Shown here piece by piece: positions 15,459-23,757 of a stretch of DNA of 64,000 nt; the stretch's first letter is position 1, and the number at the start of each line of letters is the position of its first letter. The position numbers and the translations under genes were made by a program. The stretch is taken from NCBI GenBank assembly GCA_001449105.1, contig LNIY01000073.1:62001-126000 (forward strand), in the 5' to 3' direction. A model generated the notes under the pieces. It worked only from the letters and a program-made list of their open reading frames with translations. It had not been told where the DNA came from and made no database searches. The DNA is from Caulobacter vibrioides (GTDB lineage: Bacteria; Pseudomonadota; Alphaproteobacteria; Caulobacterales; Caulobacteraceae).

Positions 15459-16889
15459 ATGGGGTTCACGGCTCGAAAATCGTCCTGGCTGGCGTGCGTC
15501 GGCGCGGCCGTCCTGGCGCTCGCGGCGGGATCGGCCTCGGCGGCCGACCAGGCCGACGCGTCTGGGCTGTACGTCTATCCGCTGCCGCCGGGCGGCCTGT
15601 TCTACAGCATGCACAACGATGCCTTCACGGTCCGGGTGCGCAAGCCGGGCGGCACCTGGCGCGACCTCTACGAATACAGCGCCAAGGTCGATTCCGACGG
15701 GCCCAGCGACGTCTCGGTCGTGCAGTTCGACTTTACGGGCCAGGTCGAGATCGGCGTGCGCAAGAACAACGGGGACTTCAGGCGCGTCGAGGTGAGGCCC
15801 GCCAGCAAGGCGATCAGGCACAGGGTCGAGAACGGCATCGTACTGTTCACCATCGACAGGCCGCAGAACCTGTCGGTCGAATTCGACGGCGACCGGCTGC
15901 ACAACCTGCACATCTTCGCCGGTGCGCCGATCGCCAGGCCCGCGCCCGGCCCTGACGTGGTGTTCTACGAACCCGGACTGCACGCGCCGCCGGGCGGGGT
16001 GTTTCCCGTGAAGTCGGGCCAGACGATCTACGTGGCCGGCGGCGCGATCCTGCAGGGCGTGTTCAAGCCGGAGAAGGTCGAGAACGTACGCATCATCGGT
16101 CGCGGCATCATCGACCGGCCGGCCGACCAGCTGGTCGTGCAGGACTCGAGGAACGTCACCGTCGAAGGGCTGACCTTCCTGACGCCCAAGCACGGCACCA
16201 TCGCCTGCTCCTCGTCCAGCGACGTGACCTTCAAGGACATCAAGACCTTGAGCAACGGGTCGTGGTCGGACGGCGTCAACGTCTTCGCGTGCAGCGACGT
16301 CACGGTCGAGCGCGCCTTCATACGCACCTCCGACGACAGCGTCGCGGTCTACGCGACCCGCAAGTCCGGCGTCGGCGACACCAGGCGCGTGCGGGTGCGC
16401 GACTCGATCTTCTGGCCCGACGTGGCGCACGCGGTGTTCATCGGCCTGCACGGCGACACCAAGGCCCGCAACGTGCTGGAGGACCTGCGCTTCGAGAACA
16501 TCGACATCCTGGGCCTCGACGAGGACGACCCCGAGTACCAGGGCGCGCTGGCGATCAGCGCCGGCGACGACAACACCGTCCGCGACGTGTTGTTCGACGA
16601 CATCCGCGTCGAGCAGATCGAGGAGGGCAAGCTGTTCAACGTCCGCACCGTGTTCAACGCCAAGTACGGCACGAGCCCGGGCCTGCTGGTCGACGGCGTG
16701 CGGTTCCGCGACATCGCCTTCACCGGCGCGGGCTGGCCAAGCCCGTCGACGATCTCGGGCTTCGGGCCTGATCGGCCGGTGAGGAGCATCAGCTTCGAGA
16801 ACGTGACCATCGCCGGCAAGCGCCTGAAGGCCGCCGATCCGGCGGTGATCGAGATCGGTCCCAATGTCGAAGGCGTGACCTTCAAGTAG
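15459..16889 (+). CDS. GH28-like right-handed beta-helix glycosidase (first of two)
   Basis: A 476-aa exported protein: signal peptide (to about residue 29), an N-terminal beta domain (residues 35-155, with MHNDAFTVRVRKPGG and WRDLYEYSAKVD) and a pectate-lyase/GH28 beta-helix. The GH28 acidic core is present (WSDGVN with Asp271; TSDDS with Asp292/293), but the GHG motif is IGLHGD (His331) and the RIK motif is missing. It is therefore GH28-like, with specificity uncertain; the N-terminal domain also recalls dextranase-type GH49 proteins. A paralogue lies at 30356. GGGGAGGAG precedes the ATG. A 14-bp operator lies upstream. Confidence 0.8.
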   Translation: MGFTARKSSWLACVGAAVLALAAGSASAADQADASGLYVYPLPPGGLFYSMHNDAFTVRVRKPGGTWRDLYEYSAKVDSDGPSDVSVVQFDFTGQVEIGVRKNNGDFRRVEVRPASKAIRHRVENGIVLFTIDRPQNLSVEFDGDRLHNLHIFAGAPIARPAPGPDVVFYEPGLHAPPGGVFPVKSGQTIYVAGGAILQGVFKPEKVENVRIIGRGIIDRPADQLVVQDSRNVTVEGLTFLTPKHGTIACSSSSDVTFKDIKTLSNGSWSDGVNVFACSDVTVERAFIRTSDDSVAVYATRKSGVGDTRRVRVRDSIFWPDVAHAVFIGLHGDTKARNVLEDLRFENIDILGLDEDDPEYQGALAISAGDDNTVRDVLFDDIRVEQIEEGKLFNVRTVFNAKYGTSPGLLVDGVRFRDIAFTGAGWPSPSTISGFGPDRPVRSISFENVTIAGKRLKAADPAVIEIGPNVEGVTFK

Positions 16890-16908
16890 CCGGGGAGGGC
16901 GTCGCGAA

Positions 16909-17196
16909 GTGGTTCATCTGTCCGGCCGGGGCGTCTGCTGGGCGCCGTTGCAGCGCACCGGGCGCGTGGCGCTGTACCGCCAGATCGCCGACCGGCTGCG
17001 GACGGCGATCCTCGACGGCGAGCGCCGCCTGCCGACCGAGCGCGAACTGGCCAGCGGCTTCACCGTCGCCCGGATCACCGTCCGCGCGGCCCTGGATCTG
17101 CTGGCGGCCGACGACCTGATCTCGCGCCGGCGACGGCACGGCACCGTGGTTCGCGACGGCGCTTGCAGAGGCGTCAATTCGACCCTGCCCATGTAA
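16909..17196 (+). CDS. HTH-only GntR-like protein
   Basis: A 95-aa protein consisting almost only of a GntR winged helix (VALYRQIADRLRTAILDGE, LPTERELASGFTVARITVRAALDLL, ISRRRRHGTVVRDG). The effector domain of 130 residues or more found in GntR, FadR or UTRA regulators is absent; the frame stops at 17196 and no continuation is seen in other frames. It starts with GTG, 19 nt after the GH28 stop codon, with GGGGAGGG upstream, so it may be cotranscribed. It is either a degraded regulator or a small constitutive DNA-binding protein. No transposon scar is visible. Confidence 0.6.
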   Translation: MVHLSGRGVCWAPLQRTGRVALYRQIADRLRTAILDGERRLPTERELASGFTVARITVRAALDLLAADDLISRRRRHGTVVRDGACRGVNSTLPM

Positions 17197-17532
17197 TGGA
17201 GAGCGCGGCGCGCAAGGGTATAGCGCCCGCTGAATGCATCCCTGGATAATCTGAGTCGACCGGCCTGTGTCGGATCGAACGCGATTTCACGTCGGTATGG
17301 CGGACGTTATTTCACTCTTCGTCGATAGGTTGGAAACGCATCAATAAAGCTGGCGCGAATGCTGCGAAAAATCATCGTCGCGAATCCCGTTGACAGTTCT
17401 CGAAATGCGCTGGTATCGATAACAACAAGCCGATCGGAGCCGTCGTCGCGACGTCTTCGAAAACGGCGCGCGGTCGGGGTGTCGGCCTCGGCGCAGAGCG
17501 ACGTCGGACCAAAGTCCGAAGGGGAGGATAGG
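17197..17532. other. Intergenic region before the first TonB receptor
   Basis: No gene is seen in these 336 bases. They hold a promoter-like pair and the 14-bp operator (17390-17424), followed by a leader of about 105 nt and AGGGGAGGATAGG just before the ATG. The reading frame of the receptor stays open upstream to 17359, but that stretch contains the operator and has no signal-peptide character. Confidence 0.6.
17390..17424 (+). promoter_or_regulatory. Promoter with overlapping LacI-type operator before the first TonB receptor
   Basis: TTGACA at 17390-17395, an 18-nt spacer and TATCGA at 17414-17419 look like a housekeeping promoter. The operator TGGTATCGATAACA (17411-17424) covers the -10, the standard place for a repressor. 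It lies about 110 nt before the receptor ATG. Confidence 0.7.
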
Positions 17533-20394
17533 ATGGCTGATCTCGGCCCTCAGCGCGGTCGCAACCGCGCGCTGCAAGTTTCTCACATGGTCCTGGCGCT
17601 GGCCGCCGGCGCGAGCGCGCTGTCGGCGACGGCCGCGCACGCCCAGTCCACGGCGGCCGCCCAGGCCGCCGACAAGCCGGTCACGGTCGAGACCACGGCC
17701 GTCGACGAGGTGATCGTCACCGGCGTCATGGTCGGCACCGCCGCCAAAAAGGCCAATGTCTCGTTCTCGGTGCTGTCCGAGGACGACATGAGCAAGTTCA
17801 CCCCGATCAGCGCCGACGACATGCTGCGCGACATGCCCGGCGTGGTGGTCGAGTCCAATGACGGCGTGGCCCGCAACGAGGTCTTCACCCGCGGCATGAC
17901 CATCGGCACCGGGGCCAACACCTCGGGCTATTTCTGGACCACGATCCTCGAGGACGGCCTGCCGGTCGTGCCGTTCAAGTTCAGCGGCTTCCAGGACGGC
18001 TATTTCTATCGCGCCGACATCTCGACCAGCCGGGTGGAGTCGGTGCGCGGCGGTTCGTCGGCCACGGGCGTCACCACCTCGGTCGGCGCGACCTTCAACT
18101 ACATCACCGGCAAGGTGAAGCCGGGCGCGATCATCCAGACCCGCGTGGGCTTCGAGGGCGAGGACCTGCACCTGTCGTGGAAGCAGGTCGACGGCGCCTA
18201 CGGCTGGGTCAACGAGGCTGGCGACATGGGCGTGGGCGTCAGCGGCTTCTATCGCCGCTCGAACGGCCAGGTGAACCCGGGCTGGGACCTGAACCACGGC
18301 GGCCAGTTCCGTCTGAACCTCTACAAGGACTACGACACCTCGAACGGCTCGGGCTCGTTCAACCTGGTCTACAAGCATCTCGACGACACCAACGCCGAGT
18401 TGACCACCTTCCAGCAGCCGACCTACGGTTACCAGAACCCGCAGGAGATCCCGGGCTTCGGCCGCGACGTGAACCTGTTCATGAACGGCGGCAAGCAGAC
18501 GGTCCCGAACTACTTCCGGGACGGCAGCCACAGCTTCGATCCCTCGGATGGCTACCGCTACAAGCAGGACGCCCTGTCGCTGCGCTGGAACCACGACATC
18601 GGCGAGCGCCTGACCTTCACCGGCTCGGCGCGGATCCAGAAGTCGACCTATCGCGGCCAGTCCTACAAGCCCCAGCAGCTGGCTTCGCTGGCCTCGGCGG
18701 CGGCGACGCGAGAGCGCTTCGGCCTCAACATCAACAATCTCGACCGCACGCCCGGCTACTACGTGTTCAGCAACGCCGCCGGCCAGGAAGTGGCGCGCGT
18801 GGCCAACAACGTCGCCGGCTCGCAACTGGGCGCCAACTACCGCACCGGCGCGGCCTGTCCGCGGGTGACGGCGACCACCTGGCAGAGCAACAGCCTCTGC
18901 ATCGTCGGCAACACCTTGCCCAACCGCGACATCGACATGCGCGGCGGCGTGGTCAACGGCGTCAATCTGCCGGCGGAAAGCGCCACCCAGGACCTGGTGC
19001 TGCTGACCCGCGCCGAGGACAACTACCGTGAATCCGTCGACTACATGGGCAACTTCACGGCCACCTATCGCGGCGAGACGTGGAGCATCAACGGCGGCCT
19101 CTACGTCTCGCGCTCGGAGCAGGTGAACGACAACTGGGCCAACGGCCTGGGCGTCTCGGCCTGGGCCGACGGCCAAGTGCAGAACCTGAACGTCAAGTAC
19201 GTCACCCAGGGCGGCACGAGCTACCAGCTGACCGACGGTGGCGGCTGGGGCTCATACGGCAGCGGCCTGTTCACCACCGTCTCGCAACGCGCGCGGATCA
19301 TGGAGCTGTCGCCCTATGCGGGCTTCGCCTGGTCGCCGACCAAGCATTGGGATTTCAACGCCAGCATCAAGTACCAGTACTTCCACGCCCGCACCTATTC
19401 GGAGACGTGGGACACCCGCAATTCCGGCGCGGCCTCGCTGACCAACGGCGGCCTCGATGGCGATCCGCTGACCGTCTACGACAACGTCTACATGACCAGG
19501 ACCGCGTCGAAGATGATCGGCGCCGACAAGGATCTTGGCCTCGTCGATTACAGCGTGGCCGTGGGCTATAATTTCAACGACAAGCACAAGATCTATTATC
19601 GCTACACCGACGCCAAGCAGCCGTCGTCGGGCGTGATCAACCGCTACTCGACCGCGGCCACCCTGGTGCGCCCGCTCGGCCCGACGGCCTACATCAAGGG
19701 CCACGAGTTCGCCTACACGTTCGGCGATCGTCGCTTCAACGGCCAGATCACCTATTTCTACCAGAACTTCGCGGTGAACGATTACCCGACCGCGATCGAC
19801 AAGGATAACGTCTCGACCTACCTGCTGCCGGACAACTTCAACAAGTACTTCACGCGCGGCGTCGAGTCCTGGGCCAAGTGGCGGGTCACCAAGAACCTCG
19901 AATGGATGCCGTCGGTGACGTTCCTGAACGGCAAGACGACCGAGGCCTACATCTGGCTAAACACCGGCGCCAACGGCAACGGCGCGGACGACGACGTGCT
20001 GCGCGTCGACGCTGGCCTGCTGGCGCGCTCGCCCAAGTGGACGCTCAGCAACACGGTGTCCTATCGCTACAAAGACTTCCGCTTCAACGTCCGCCACCGC
20101 TGGATGGACGAGCGCAAGCTGAACACCAACTCGCTCGATCATCGCTTCCTGCCGGCCCAGGACAACCTGGACGTCTCGATGCAGTACACGGGCCTGAAGA
20201 AGACGCTGGTCACGCTCGACGTCCGCAACGTGCTCGATAAGGCCTACATCTCGGCCTACGACCCGATGATCAGCAGCAACCTTCCGTCCGGCGTGCAGGT
20301 CTACGACGTCGTCGAGCAGCTTCCGGAGTCCGGCTTCCTGGTCAAGCGCAACGCGCCGCGATCGGTGTGGCTGACCGTCCGCAAGGAGTTCTAG
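17533..20394 (+). CDS. TonB-dependent outer-membrane receptor (first of the polysaccharide locus)
   Basis: A 953-aa TonB-dependent receptor: signal peptide ending near AAHAQ, TonB-box-like segment (VDEVIVTGVMVG), plug domain (MLRDMPGVVVESNDGVARNEVFTRGM) and 22-strand-type barrel ending in LTVRKEF with a C-terminal Phe. There is no STN domain, so it is a pure transporter rather than a signalling receptor. The ATG at 17533 is chosen for its strong ribosome-binding site and signal peptide. Controlled by the operator at 17411, it should import oligosaccharides produced by the surface enzymes. A 12-bp hairpin separates it from the next gene. Confidence 0.92.
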   Translation: MADLGPQRGRNRALQVSHMVLALAAGASALSATAAHAQSTAAAQAADKPVTVETTAVDEVIVTGVMVGTAAKKANVSFSVLSEDDMSKFTPISADDMLRDMPGVVVESNDGVARNEVFTRGMTIGTGANTSGYFWTTILEDGLPVVPFKFSGFQDGYFYRADISTSRVESVRGGSSATGVTTSVGATFNYITGKVKPGAIIQTRVGFEGEDLHLSWKQVDGAYGWVNEAGDMGVGVSGFYRRSNGQVNPGWDLNHGGQFRLNLYKDYDTSNGSGSFNLVYKHLDDTNAELTTFQQPTYGYQNPQEIPGFGRDVNLFMNGGKQTVPNYFRDGSHSFDPSDGYRYKQDALSLRWNHDIGERLTFTGSARIQKSTYRGQSYKPQQLASLASAAATRERFGLNINNLDRTPGYYVFSNAAGQEVARVANNVAGSQLGANYRTGAACPRVTATTWQSNSLCIVGNTLPNRDIDMRGGVVNGVNLPAESATQDLVLLTRAEDNYRESVDYMGNFTATYRGETWSINGGLYVSRSEQVNDNWANGLGVSAWADGQVQNLNVKYVTQGGTSYQLTDGGGWGSYGSGLFTTVSQRARIMELSPYAGFAWSPTKHWDFNASIKYQYFHARTYSETWDTRNSGAASLTNGGLDGDPLTVYDNVYMTRTASKMIGADKDLGLVDYSVAVGYNFNDKHKIYYRYTDAKQPSSGVINRYSTAATLVRPLGPTAYIKGHEFAYTFGDRRFNGQITYFYQNFAVNDYPTAIDKDNVSTYLLPDNFNKYFTRGVESWAKWRVTKNLEWMPSVTFLNGKTTEAYIWLNTGANGNGADDDVLRVDAGLLARSPKWTLSNTVSYRYKDFRFNVRHRWMDERKLNTNSLDHRFLPAQDNLDVSMQYTGLKKTLVTLDVRNVLDKAYISAYDPMISSNLPSGVQVYDVVEQLPESGFLVKRNAPRSVWLTVRKEF

Positions 20395-20416
20395 GCCCGG
20401 CGCCTGAACCCGGAAC

Positions 20417-20453
20417 GGCCGGCGGGCGATGGGCTTTGCCCCGCTCGCCGGCC
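20417..20453. terminator. Intercistronic hairpin after the TonB receptor
   Basis: GGCCGGCGGGCG pairs with CGCTCGCCGGCC (one G-U pair) and an inner GGGC/GCCC helix continues the stem. No T-tract follows, so it probably attenuates or protects the upstream message rather than fully terminating; the next gene starts 28 nt later without an operator of its own. Confidence 0.45.
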
Positions 20454-20481
20454 TGATCTCAACCTCATCGGCGAGGGGCGC

Positions 20482-22821
20482 ATGACCCGGTATCGGCTGA
20501 TCCTCGGCGCGAGCGCGCTGCTCGGCTTCATGGCGAGCCAGGCCCAGGCGGCCACGCCGTTGATCGACAAGATCGTCTTCGGCGACGCCGCCTCGGAGAC
20601 CGCGCACAAGGTGGACGCCTCGGCGTCCGAGCGGGTGACCGGCGGCCTGGGCGTCGCCGCTCGGCGGTTGCCGCCGAGCGAGCCCGGCGCGCGCTTCAGC
20701 GGCGACCTGAAGTTCACCCTGGCCGTCGATCCCGCGATCCAGAACTACGCCTCGATCCGCCTGTGGGGCGGCGACGTCAACGACGGCAAGCTGACCCTGT
20801 TCTGCGACGGCAAGCAGGTCGGCTATCGCCACCTCGGCGACGTCGAGATCCTCGACATCGGAACCCAGGCGCCGCCCTTCGCCGGGCGCTTCACCTATCG
20901 CACCTTTCCGCTGCCGATCACCTTGACCAAGGGGCGCAAGGCGCTGGACTGCGCCATCCGCGCCAGCGGGCCCTACGCGGTCTACACCCAGAAATTCGAG
21001 ACCTTCCAGAAGCCGATGACCCAGGCGTCGCGGCCGGTCTACGCGCTCTATGTCCACGCCGATCCTTTCCTCGACAGCGGCGATCCGGCCGGCCGGGCGC
21101 CGCCGCCGGCGGCCGCGCCTTCGGTCGGGCCAGAGGTGCTCGACGAACTGAAGGCCCGCGTGAACCGCGAGATCGATCGCAAGCTGGCCCAGCCCGGACC
21201 GCTGGAGGTGCTGGAAGCCCAGTTCGTCGCCCGCGCCTACGGCCTGGCCTGGACCAAGGCCTACAAGAACCCCGAGGCGGTCAGGAAGCTCGTCCAGAGC
21301 GGCGACGCCTACTACGCCCGCTTCCTGGCCGATCCTACGAGCGCCTATGTCGACGCCAGCCGCACCAATCCCGATTGGGAGGTGTTGGGCCCCTACGGCA
21401 AGGCGATCCGTCTGCTGGGCGCGGACCTTGCTCCCTATCTCGATGCGCCGACCGAGGGCGGGCAGGGGGCCAGCCGCCGCGAGGCCTACGCGCGAATGCT
21501 GGACTTCGGCCTTCGCTACGCCCTGACGCATCGCCGGCTCTACACCAACCAGTCGATGATCGTGGACCTGCAGGGCGTCTACTGGAGCAACGAGGGCCTG
21601 CGGGCCCTGGCCAGTCCGCAGGCGCGGCCCGAGGCCGACATGCGCCGTTTCCTCTACGAGTCGATGGGCCTGTCGCCCTGGACCGGCAGCCTGGACGAGG
21701 CGGGCAAGCCGACCTTCTCCAGCTCGGCGGCCGATACGGGCAGCTTCCGCTCGGCGAACGACTACGGGCTCTTCACCAAGGCCGGGCTCTCCAAGGAGCT
21801 TGGCTATGTCGGCAGCTACGGCGAGATCCTCGACTGGGCGACCTCCATCTACCTGGCCACGGCTTCAAAGCAGGGCGAGGCCGGCGATCCGATCCTGCGC
21901 GACCAACTCCTGAAGATGGCCCGGGCGCGCATGCCGTTCCGCTATCCGGGCATCGACGCCGAGGGCGCGCGGACCATGCTGCTGGAGGCGGCGATCGGCT
22001 GGCGCGATCCGGTCTATCCGGGCGCGACCACCTATGTGCAGAAGTCCGGCTGGGACAACACGCCGTTCCAGATCGCCGTCGCCACCCGCGATCCGCAACT
22101 GATGGCCGTGGCCCGTCAGGCGCTGGACGACGGCCAGTACTACGCCGTGCTGCGCGACCGCCTGAAGGACAAGAACCAGCGCACCACCATCGGCCTGCTC
22201 GACGCCTATGACGAATGGCTGGCGGTGAAGGCCTGGCCGAAGTCCGACGTCCGGCTGCCGATGACCTCTGGCCGGCCGGATTTCGTGTTCGCCGATCCCG
22301 AGGACGGGGTGGTGGCGGTCAAGAACGGCGACGAGGTGCTGTACGCCTCGCTCTACTGGCGGGCCAACTGCGGGGTGAACCGCTTGGCGCGCTTCCACTA
22401 CCAGACCCCGAGCGTGGACCGTATCGCGACCATCGCCGCGCGGGTGGATTTCGAGCCCAGCGGCAAGACCTGCGTGCGTCGTGCGACGCCGCACGTCTCG
22501 GCCGGTTCGATCCCGATCGTCGCATATCCCGGCGAGGCGCCGGCCGCGCTGGAAGGCGAGGTGCTACCCGTGGCCAAGGGGCCGCCGGAGGCCCGCTACA
22601 AGGACCAGGACAACCCTTATGCGGGTCGTGGTTCGTACTACGAGGCTACGTATGGGCCGTATCTGATCGCGATGAACGCCGGGAGCAAGGCGATGGTTGT
22701 CGACCTGCCCAAGGCGGCCGAGCGGATCGATCTGGTGAGCAAGCATCAGTTGGAATTGGGCGCGACGAGCATGACCCTGGCGCCGGGCGCGACGGCGGTG
22801 ATTTACTCGTCGGGGCAGTAG
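20482..22821 (+). CDS. Large secreted protein of unrecognised family, polysaccharide lyase-like layout
   Basis: A 779-aa exported protein (signal peptide to about residue 24). I do not recognise a named family. The N-terminal 180 residues look like a beta-sandwich (FSGDLKFTLAVDPAIQNYASIRLWGGD, a carbohydrate-binding-like jelly roll). Residues of about 220-570 are helix-rich (AQFVARAYGLAWTKAYK, YTNQSMIVDLQGVYWSNEGLRAL, SYGEILDWATSIYLATA), as in an (alpha/alpha) toroid; the C-terminal 200 residues return to beta strands. Toroid plus sandwich is the layout of several polysaccharide lyase families. It lies downstream of a TonB receptor in the same transcription unit, with GAGGGG before the ATG. 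The predicted role is attack on the polysaccharide backbone; this is inference. Confidence 0.6.
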   Translation: MTRYRLILGASALLGFMASQAQAATPLIDKIVFGDAASETAHKVDASASERVTGGLGVAARRLPPSEPGARFSGDLKFTLAVDPAIQNYASIRLWGGDVNDGKLTLFCDGKQVGYRHLGDVEILDIGTQAPPFAGRFTYRTFPLPITLTKGRKALDCAIRASGPYAVYTQKFETFQKPMTQASRPVYALYVHADPFLDSGDPAGRAPPPAAAPSVGPEVLDELKARVNREIDRKLAQPGPLEVLEAQFVARAYGLAWTKAYKNPEAVRKLVQSGDAYYARFLADPTSAYVDASRTNPDWEVLGPYGKAIRLLGADLAPYLDAPTEGGQGASRREAYARMLDFGLRYALTHRRLYTNQSMIVDLQGVYWSNEGLRALASPQARPEADMRRFLYESMGLSPWTGSLDEAGKPTFSSSAADTGSFRSANDYGLFTKAGLSKELGYVGSYGEILDWATSIYLATASKQGEAGDPILRDQLLKMARARMPFRYPGIDAEGARTMLLEAAIGWRDPVYPGATTYVQKSGWDNTPFQIAVATRDPQLMAVARQALDDGQYYAVLRDRLKDKNQRTTIGLLDAYDEWLAVKAWPKSDVRLPMTSGRPDFVFADPEDGVVAVKNGDEVLYASLYWRANCGVNRLARFHYQTPSVDRIATIAARVDFEPSGKTCVRRATPHVSAGSIPIVAYPGEAPAALEGEVLPVAKGPPEARYKDQDNPYAGRGSYYEATYGPYLIAMNAGSKAMVVDLPKAAERIDLVSKHQLELGATSMTLAPGATAVIYSSGQ

Positions 22822-22865
22822 GTCATGGCCTCTATGAAGACCAAGAGCGTGCTTCCCCCTCCACC

Positions 22866-22977
22866 GTCATCCCGGCCGCAGCGAAGCGGAGAGCCGGGAC
22901 CCAGGGGCCGGCGCACTGCCCGTGGCCCCTGGGTCCCGGGTCTTCAGACCGCTGCGCGGCCCTTCGCCCGGGATGAC
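22866..22977. repeat. REP-like nested inverted repeat
   Basis: GTCATCCCGG at the left is mirrored by CCCGGGATGAC at the right, and inside this GGGACCCAGGGGCC (22896-22909) pairs with GGCCCCTGGGTCCC (22924-22937). The whole can fold into one long cruciform or mRNA hairpin between the 779-aa protein gene and the oxygenase gene. It resembles dispersed extragenic palindromes of high-GC alphaproteobacteria, but copy number cannot be judged from one window. Confidence 0.7.
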
Positions 22978-23015
22978 GAGAAGAGGGGGCGGGTCTGGTT
23001 TCCTGGAGAGCGGCC

Positions 23016-23672
23016 ATGAACCACGACCTGCGCCTCGTCGCGCCGTTCAGCCCCACGATCATCAAGGCGACCTTGCCGCCGGACCTGGTCGAGCGCCTGA
23101 ACGCGCGCGTCGACCAGATCGTGGCAAGCGGCGAAGAGGTCGCCGCCCGTGACTGGTCGGCCCATCTGGCCGGCGCGGTCAGCACCGAGATCCGCTTCAC
23201 CGACGTGATCCGTGAAACGGCCGAGCTGTCCGACTTCCTCTACGATGTGGCCCGCACCTTCACCTACCGGTGCGAGAACGCCCTGATGCACTTTAGCGAC
23301 TACGAGCGCACCGAGGAGCTCGAAGCCAAGAAGCTGCGCATCGAGATCAAGGAAGGCTGGATCAACGACATGGTCGCCGGCGACTACAACCCGGCCCATT
23401 TTCACCAGGGCTGCCTCTATTCCAGCGTCGGCTTCCTGCGGGTTCCTCCCGGCTACGATGCCGAGTTCGCCGCCGACAAGGCCCGGCAGAACACCGCCGG
23501 CTGCCTGCAGTTCATCGACAGCCGCAGCGCCGTGGGCGTGAAGAACCTTTTCACCGTCAAGCCGGTGGTCGGCGACTTCTACCTGTGGCCCTCGTGGATG
23601 CTGCACTGTGTCTACCCGTTCAGGAGCCAGGGCGTGCGGCGGTCGATGGCGGTCAATCTGGCCCTGGCCTGA
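23016..23672 (+). CDS. 2OG-Fe(II) oxygenase-like protein
   Basis: A 218-aa protein without signal peptide and with the double-stranded beta-helix pattern of 2-oxoglutarate/Fe(II) oxygenases. DYNPAHFHQGCLYSSVGFLRVPP offers an iron-binding H-x-H pair (His128, His130), WPSWMLHCVYPF the distal His197, and GVRRSMAVNLAL the Arg (208 or 209) that would hold 2-oxoglutarate. This is the layout of the small bacterial oxygenase group often annotated only as putative 2OG-Fe(II) oxygenase. The substrate is unknown. It sits between two polysaccharide-degrading genes with GGAGAG before its ATG, after a REP-like dyad, and has no operator of its own. Confidence 0.7.
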   Translation: MNHDLRLVAPFSPTIIKATLPPDLVERLNARVDQIVASGEEVAARDWSAHLAGAVSTEIRFTDVIRETAELSDFLYDVARTFTYRCENALMHFSDYERTEELEAKKLRIEIKEGWINDMVAGDYNPAHFHQGCLYSSVGFLRVPPGYDAEFAADKARQNTAGCLQFIDSRSAVGVKNLFTVKPVVGDFYLWPSWMLHCVYPFRSQGVRRSMAVNLALA

Positions 23673-23707
23673 ACCTGGCGGGCGCCGAGCCCGCTTGCAC
23701 GTCAATC

Positions 23708-23721
23708 TGATATCGATATCA
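23708..23721. promoter_or_regulatory. LacI-type operator upstream of the lyase gene
   Basis: A perfect TGATATCGATATCA palindrome 36 nt before the GTG start of the lyase. TTGCAC at 23695 and TATCAT at 23717, 16 nt apart, form a possible promoter whose -10 overlaps the operator. Confidence 0.75.
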
Positions 23722-23757
23722 TAATCTGAAGCCGCAAGAGCGTACGGGGAGAAGCGC

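Noticed and set aside
15459-16889. Naming the GH28-like enzymes polygalacturonases
   Set aside because: The GHG and RIK elements needed for galacturonate binding are altered or missing, so only a GH28-like call is justified.
17341-19176. A 611-codon minus-strand frame opposite the first TonB receptor
   Set aside because: It covers the receptor's promoter and operator and shows no protein family features; shadow of high-GC coding DNA.
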